Below, in pieces: positions 60,234 through 64,000 of a stretch of DNA of 64,000 nucleotides. The notes under the pieces were generated by a model that was not told where the DNA came from, searched no databases, and was given only the letters and a program-made list of their open reading frames with translations. The position numbers and the translations under genes were made by a program. The DNA is from an uncultured Clostridia bacterium (GTDB lineage: Bacteria > Bacillota > Clostridia > Christensenellales > Borkfalkiaceae), in NCBI GenBank assembly GCA_934271735.1, contig CAKQSB010000003.1:62001-126000 (forward strand), written 5' to 3'. The stretch's first letter is position 1; every line of letters begins with the position of its first letter.

Positions 60234-61026
60234 AAACAATTTCTCAAAAGGAAGACTGCTCTATCTCAAAAAGAAGAGAAACTCGGGTATTTTCGTTGTT
60301 TTTATGCGAATTTTCGTTCTTTGCGCGTTCCTCGCGCTCTGGGAACTTTTCGCCGTGACGGGAGTTACCGACAGTTTCTTATCGAGTAGCCCTTCGAGAA
60401 TAGCAAAAACGCTTAAAGAACTTTTTACGACGGGCGAATTGTGGATTCATATCGGCACGACGGTTTACGAAACGGTTATAGGTTTTATAATCGCCACCGC
60501 GCTGGGAACTCTTATCGCCTTAGGCTTATGGTGGTCGGAAAACTTCAGAAAAATCGCCGAGCCATACATTATCGTACTTAATTCTCTGCCAAAAATCGCT
60601 CTCGGGCCGATTATAATCGTATGGTTCGGCAGCGGAACGAAATCGATAGTATTTATGACGGTGATAATAACGATAATCGTTACAATCATAACTATGCAGA
60701 ACGGTTTTCTCGCAACGGACAAAGGGAAAATTATGCTCCTCGAATCTATGGGCGCGGGAAAAACCACTATTATGAAAAAACTCGTTATCCCGCAAAGCAT
60801 ACCGACTTTTATATCCTGTCTCAAAATCAATGTCGGAATGGCCTGGATAGGTTCGATAATGGGCGAATATCTCACCTCTAAACAAGGAATAGGCTATCTG
60901 ATAGTTTACGGCGGTCAGGTTTTCAAGCTCGACCTCGTAATGGCGTCGACGGTAATTTTGTGTCTCCTTGCGGGCGCAATGTACGCCCTTGTCGCTCTTT
61001 TCGAAAAATTAACGACAAAGCGATAA
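60223..61026 (+). CDS. ABC importer permease (SsuC/TauC type)
   Basis: 267-residue inner-membrane subunit with ~6 helices and the binding-protein-dependent transport loop ESMGAGKTTIMKKLVIPQSIP, which has the EAA-G-LI role. N-terminal basic tail precedes the first helix. Its last 104 bases overlap, on the opposite strand, the end of the YkvI-like gene. Confidence 0.92.
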   Translation: MKNKNNFSKGRLLYLKKKRNSGIFVVFMRIFVLCAFLALWELFAVTGVTDSFLSSSPSRIAKTLKELFTTGELWIHIGTTVYETVIGFIIATALGTLIALGLWWSENFRKIAEPYIIVLNSLPKIALGPIIIVWFGSGTKSIVFMTVIITIIVTIITMQNGFLATDKGKIMLLESMGAGKTTIMKKLVIPQSIPTFISCLKINVGMAWIGSIMGEYLTSKQGIGYLIVYGGQVFKLDLVMASTVILCLLAGAMYALVALFEKLTTKR

Positions 61027-61939
61027 ATACGAAATAAGCAAAACCGAATATGCCGATTATCGGATAGATTTTTTCGATAAACCCGGAAAATCCGTAAGCG
61101 GAAAGCATAAAGAAGACGAGCGAAATTGTAATTTTCCGCAAAACGCTCGTCTTCCCTTTCGTAACGGAAAACGCCGAATAAACCGCCGTGACAAGACTTG
61201 TAAAAATCGAAATAAAAGTCATAATTTCGGAGAAAACCGAAAGAACGGGGTTTACGCGAACGACGTTCAAAAAAGGCATATCTCCCCTTTCCCCGATTAC
61301 GCAAACCGAAATACAGGCTATACACATAACCAGCGAAAGGGAAACGACAAAAGAAACGAGAACTTTTTCTTTCGAAGATAATTTTCCGCACGAATCGGTT
61401 ATAACCATCGAAGAAAGAAGGCAATTTATTCCGACGTAAAGCATGGGATAAAACCGCCCTTTATCGCTTAACGGGCTTAAAGGAATATCGATCGGTTTTT
61501 TGAAAATTACCGAAAAAATGACGACGCATATAACGACTATCGGCACGGCAAAAGAAGAAAAAATTTTCATCGAAGTTATACCTTTGCAAGATATAAAAAT
61601 TGCAAAAATCACTGTAATAATCGTTAATATTTTAAAGTTTTTCATTTTTGGAAACAACTCTTCGAAGAAGGCGTTCAGCGCCGCCGTCATACACGAAGCG
61701 ATGATTATTCCCAAAAGCGCAATAAGCGTTTTTACCACTTTAAAAGTAAAACCATCGGGTGAAAAAGACAATAAAAGTATGTAAGCAAAAAAGAATATCA
61801 GCGAACAATAAATCCCCGACAAAGACAAATCGTTACAGAAAAAAACCTGTATTTCTTTCCCCGTTATAAAACCCGCACCGATCACGCTGCCGATAATCGT
61901 CAGCGAAACGCCGAAAACGTTTAAAAAAAGCTTTTTCAT
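60923..61939 (-). CDS. YkvI-like polytopic membrane protein
   Basis: 338 residues with about ten hydrophobic segments. N-terminal LNVFGVSLTIIGSVIGAGFITGKEIQVFF matches the Gly-rich first helix of YkvI-type proteins, remote members of the APC transporter superfamily. Function unknown; some relatives are grouped with spore germination or amino acid transporters. Odd points: no SD, the ATG lies inside a 15-base-pair terminator-like hairpin, and the last ~34 codons overlap the convergent permease gene. The tail after the last helix (RKERQGRTLRPQ) is encoded wholly in that overlap. Confidence 0.75.
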   Translation of the reverse strand: MKKLFLNVFGVSLTIIGSVIGAGFITGKEIQVFFCNDLSLSGIYCSLIFFFAYILLLSFSPDGFTFKVVKTLIALLGIIIASCMTAALNAFFEELFPKMKNFKILTIITVIFAIFISCKGITSMKIFSSFAVPIVVICVVIFSVIFKKPIDIPLSPLSDKGRFYPMLYVGINCLLSSMVITDSCGKLSSKEKVLVSFVVSLSLVMCIACISVCVIGERGDMPFLNVVRVNPVLSVFSEIMTFISIFTSLVTAVYSAFSVTKGKTSVLRKITISLVFFMLSAYGFSGFIEKIYPIIGIFGFAYFVFIALSLIFRKERQGRTLRPQGDTKLPSTPLRGRA

Positions 61940-61964
61940 ATTATAAATCTATGAAAAAGCTTTT
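61926..61964 (-). terminator. Terminator hairpin whose 3' arm encodes the start of the YkvI-like protein
   Basis: Perfect 15-base arms AAAAGCTTTTTCATA and TATGAAAAAGCTTTT with a nine-base loop, followed by TTT on the minus strand. It lies ~20 bases after the stop of the upstream repeat protein. The ATG (61939-61937) and codons 2-5 are in the second arm and U-tract. Confidence 0.8.
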
Positions 61965-61984
61965 CGATTTAGTTTTAATTCCGA

Positions 61985-62758
61985 TTATTTTTTATACTTG
62001 ACGTTGCACTCCCCGCCGAGTTCCTCGATCGCGTTTTTGAGTTCTTTGAAGTCGTAATAAGTAATTCCGTCCTTTTTTATCAGCTCTTCGAGAATCGGCA
62101 ATGCCCTGTCGTCTCCGTACCTCGCGACGTAAGCGGCGTTCAAAGAAAGATTCTTCTCGTCGTTTTTAAGTTCGTCGCATAAAATGCCGAAAATCCTGTC
62201 GTCCGGCGACGTTCTCGACATTATTTCGACAAAATTCCCTTTTCGCGGCGAATTCTTATTGTCGGAATATACCGAAATGAGTTTTTCCTTTACTTTATCC
62301 CCGTTATCTCTTAAAAGTTCGGTGAGCGATTCTGTAAGGCTTTCGCCCGCCCCTTCGTCCGCGATTATGTCAAGAAATCTTTCGAGATACTCTTTCGGAA
62401 CGTCCGCGCCGAGCATATTCACGCAATAAGTAGCAAGTTCGTCGTCCGAGGTCGTCGCGATAAGATCGCAAAGTTTATCGTTGATTCCGTCTCTCGATTC
62501 GATTTCGTCGCATAAGAAGTCGGAAACGTCGTTTCCGTTTTTCACGCTTTCTTTCAAAGCCGCGATAAGCTCGTCGTCGCCGAACGCTTTGAAATACTCT
62601 TCGGGACTTTTCCCTCCGAGTTTTTCGTTGGGCGTTTTTCCGAATTCCGCGTATAATTCCGGTATCTGATTTTCTATTTCCTCCTCGGACATTTTACCAA
62701 GATTTTCAGCTAAGTATTTTTTGAAAAACGTTTCAAAAAGCCCGTCAATATCAGTCAT
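61985..62758 (-). CDS. Acidic helical-repeat protein (HEAT-like), function unknown
   Basis: 257 residues, strongly acidic, no membrane segment. The C-terminal part has HEAT-like units (VEIMSRTSPDDRIFGILCDELK, NAAYVARYGDDRALPILEELIKK), and the middle has several DELATYCVNML-type helices. Probably a scaffold or binding protein. Translation is coupled to the upstream TPR gene by an 8-base overlap, which suggests the two products act together. Confidence 0.65.
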   Translation of the reverse strand: MTDIDGLFETFFKKYLAENLGKMSEEEIENQIPELYAEFGKTPNEKLGGKSPEEYFKAFGDDELIAALKESVKNGNDVSDFLCDEIESRDGINDKLCDLIATTSDDELATYCVNMLGADVPKEYLERFLDIIADEGAGESLTESLTELLRDNGDKVKEKLISVYSDNKNSPRKGNFVEIMSRTSPDDRIFGILCDELKNDEKNLSLNAAYVARYGDDRALPILEELIKKDGITYYDFKELKNAIEELGGECNVKYKK

Positions 62759-64000
62759 TTTTCCTTTCGTCTACATAAGCCGTAAGCTTTGCGACATCCT
62801 CCTTCGTCGTATCGAAATATCTGTATAATGCCGCCTTGTCGGCATGATGATTTATTCCGGAATAAATAAACATTACGCACGCGATAACTCTCGAATCGCT
62901 AAATTCTTTAAAGCCGCCGCTCAGTCTCATAGCCGCTTCGAGTTCGGTCGCTCCCGCAACGAGTTTTTTGAAGTCCTTATCGAAATAAACGGAAATTCTG
63001 CCTGCGGCAATGGCGTAAGCCTGTCTGAAAGCAGACGAAACGTCCGCTCCGAAAGTCGGTATAATCGTCTTTATTTTCTTGAATATATTAGAATAAACTA
63101 TAGGCGTTTCTTCTTTATCCTTTACCACCCCGGATTCGACAAAGAGCGTATAAATTCTTATTTTTATATCGTCCGTAATAGCGGGATTGACAAGTTGCGT
63201 CTTAAGTTTTTCCACGAGCGCGGTCTTTTTGTTTTTCACCGCGTAAATAGCTATAGCAATCTGCGCAGTCTGATTGCCGCAGTAAAAACACCAGTCGAAA
63301 ATTTCGGAAATATAATCGTCCGTATACCCGTTTTTCTTCGCCGTACCCGTAAAAAGCTTTTTCAAAACTTCGAGACGGCGATCGACTTCGGCTTTCTGAA
63401 TTTCGAAAATAAGAGGTAAACGCTTGGGAACGGATTTGTCGCCGTCAACCGCTCTTTGCGCTATTCTCAGATAATAAAGCGCGACGGGATTCATCGAATA
63501 AATATACGCCTTTTTAAGACAGGATACGGCTTTCTCCTTTTCTTTCAGATTATAGAACAATAATCCCCTCAAATAGGAACAGTTCGTATCTTCGGGGGCA
63601 AGACGCATAATTTTTTCCGAAACGTCGAGAGCCTCTCTGAAATATCCGAAATCGCACAAGACAACCATTTTTTTATTGAGAAATTCGGTGTCGTCGGAAT
63701 CGGTTTCGAGAAACGAATTGAAGTATTTTTCGACTTTTTCCGCGTTTCCCGTCTGCGTAAGGCAATTAAAAAGCAAATTATACGAGTTTATATCTTTATT
63801 GTTTAAAGAAATCGCTTTTTCGAGAATTTCCTCGGCTTCGTAGTCTCTGTCGAGACAAAAAAGACCATAAGCCTTTTCATACAAAGCTTTGGCGTAATAC
63901 TCGCTTTTCTCCGAGACTTCGTCGACGAGTTTTATTGCGGAAATATAATCTTCCGCTTTATTTTTCTCAACCGCTTCGAAATAATTCTTTTCGTCTTTTT
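62751..64000 (-). CDS. TPR-repeat protein (5' end beyond the window)
   Basis: At least 416 residues; the frame is open to the window edge, so the start at a TTG codon at 63884 is not real. TPR-like units in the first half: EKAYGLFCLDRDYEAEEILEKAI, NSYNLLFNCLTQTGNAEKVEKYF, YFREALDVSEKIMRLAPEDTN, YLRGLLFYNLKEKEKAVSCLKKAY. The second half is helical without clear repeats. Likely cytoplasmic protein-interaction role; no catalytic motif seen. Confidence 0.75.
   Translation of the reverse strand, partial: KDEKNYFEAVEKNKAEDYISAIKLVDEVSEKSEYYAKALYEKAYGLFCLDRDYEAEEILEKAISLNNKDINSYNLLFNCLTQTGNAEKVEKYFNSFLETDSDDTEFLNKKMVVLCDFGYFREALDVSEKIMRLAPEDTNCSYLRGLLFYNLKEKEKAVSCLKKAYIYSMNPVALYYLRIAQRAVDGDKSVPKRLPLIFEIQKAEVDRRLEVLKKLFTGTAKKNGYTDDYISEIFDWCFYCGNQTAQIAIAIYAVKNKKTALVEKLKTQLVNPAITDDIKIRIYTLFVESGVVKDKEETPIVYSNIFKKIKTIIPTFGADVSSAFRQAYAIAAGRISVYFDKDFKKLVAGATELEAAMRLSGGFKEFSDSRVIACVMFIYSGINHHADKAALYRYFDTTKEDVAKLTAYVDERKND

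Noticed and set aside
1..64000. Prophage, insertion sequences, tRNA or rRNA genes
   Set aside because: No integrase, transposase, phage structural gene, tRNA cloverleaf or rRNA segment could be recognised; all gaps are under about 240 bases and explained by promoters and terminators.

Overview
This 64 kb window is a dense chromosomal segment of a low-to-mid GC, Gram-positive, endospore-forming bacterium, most likely Bacillota, class Clostridia. The evidence is the intact pro-sigma-K gene, the spoVAC gene, a perfect CIRCE element before groESL, RNase Y plus RNase J, NrnA, RnpM/YlxQ in the nusA-infB operon, the M18/PepT peptidases and an ECF-type vitamin transporter. Almost every gene lies on the minus strand. 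The exceptions are groESL, a small Cys-rich peptide gene and one ABC transporter trio. I saw no rRNA, tRNA, CRISPR array, insertion sequence or prophage. No gene-free stretch exceeds about 240 bases; the larger gaps hold promoters, leaders and terminators. Layout, left to right: (1) 0-5.4 kb: start of rny, then dxs, pepT, an HD-domain protein and an M18 aminopeptidase. (2) 5.6-16.3 kb: a long yicC, rpoZ, priA, def, fmt, rsmB, rlmN, rsgA, rpe transcription series read leftwards, ending in a membrane protein that looks like an M48 peptidase with its HExxH lost. (3) 16.4-20.8 kb: pcrA-ligA, where PcrA carries a Gly/Tyr/Ser-rich insertion. (4) 20.9-23.7 kb: spoVAC, a 59-residue orphan with its own promoter and terminator, a dipeptidase, a cyclophilin and dCMP deaminase. 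(5) 23.8-30.2 kb: groESL under CIRCE, a nitroreductase and a heterodimeric ABC exporter. (6) 30.3-43.5 kb: two operons in series. One is rimP-nusA-rnpM-ylxQ-infB-rbfA-nrnA-truB-ribF-nfo-like. Upstream of it is panT-coaX-ispG followed by a gene in the usual polC position that keeps only the PolC N-terminal, OB and exonuclease parts. (7) 43.7-46.2 kb: a possible metal-handling group of a 15-cysteine small peptide, a CobW-type NTPase fused to a YcgQ-like (TIGR03943/DUF1980) C-terminal domain, and a second CobW GTPase with a repeated His/Asp-rich loop. (8) 46.2-51.2 kb: rhaA and rhaB on separate promoters, with an M16 peptidase and a NodB-type deacetylase between them. (9) 51.3-58.3 kb: sigK, a U32 protein with TrmR (tRNA wobble uridine modification), RNase J and valS. 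(10) 58.4-64 kb: an NMT1/SsuA-type ABC importer, a YkvI-like membrane protein whose start lies inside a terminator hairpin, and two repeat-type proteins, the last running off the window. The best candidates for something undescribed are the CobW-YcgQ fusion with the Cys-rich peptide beside it, the polymerase-less PolC-like protein, the inactive M48-like membrane protein, the CTG start of rsgA, and several RNA structures that sit on start codons or Shine-Dalgarno (SD) sequences.
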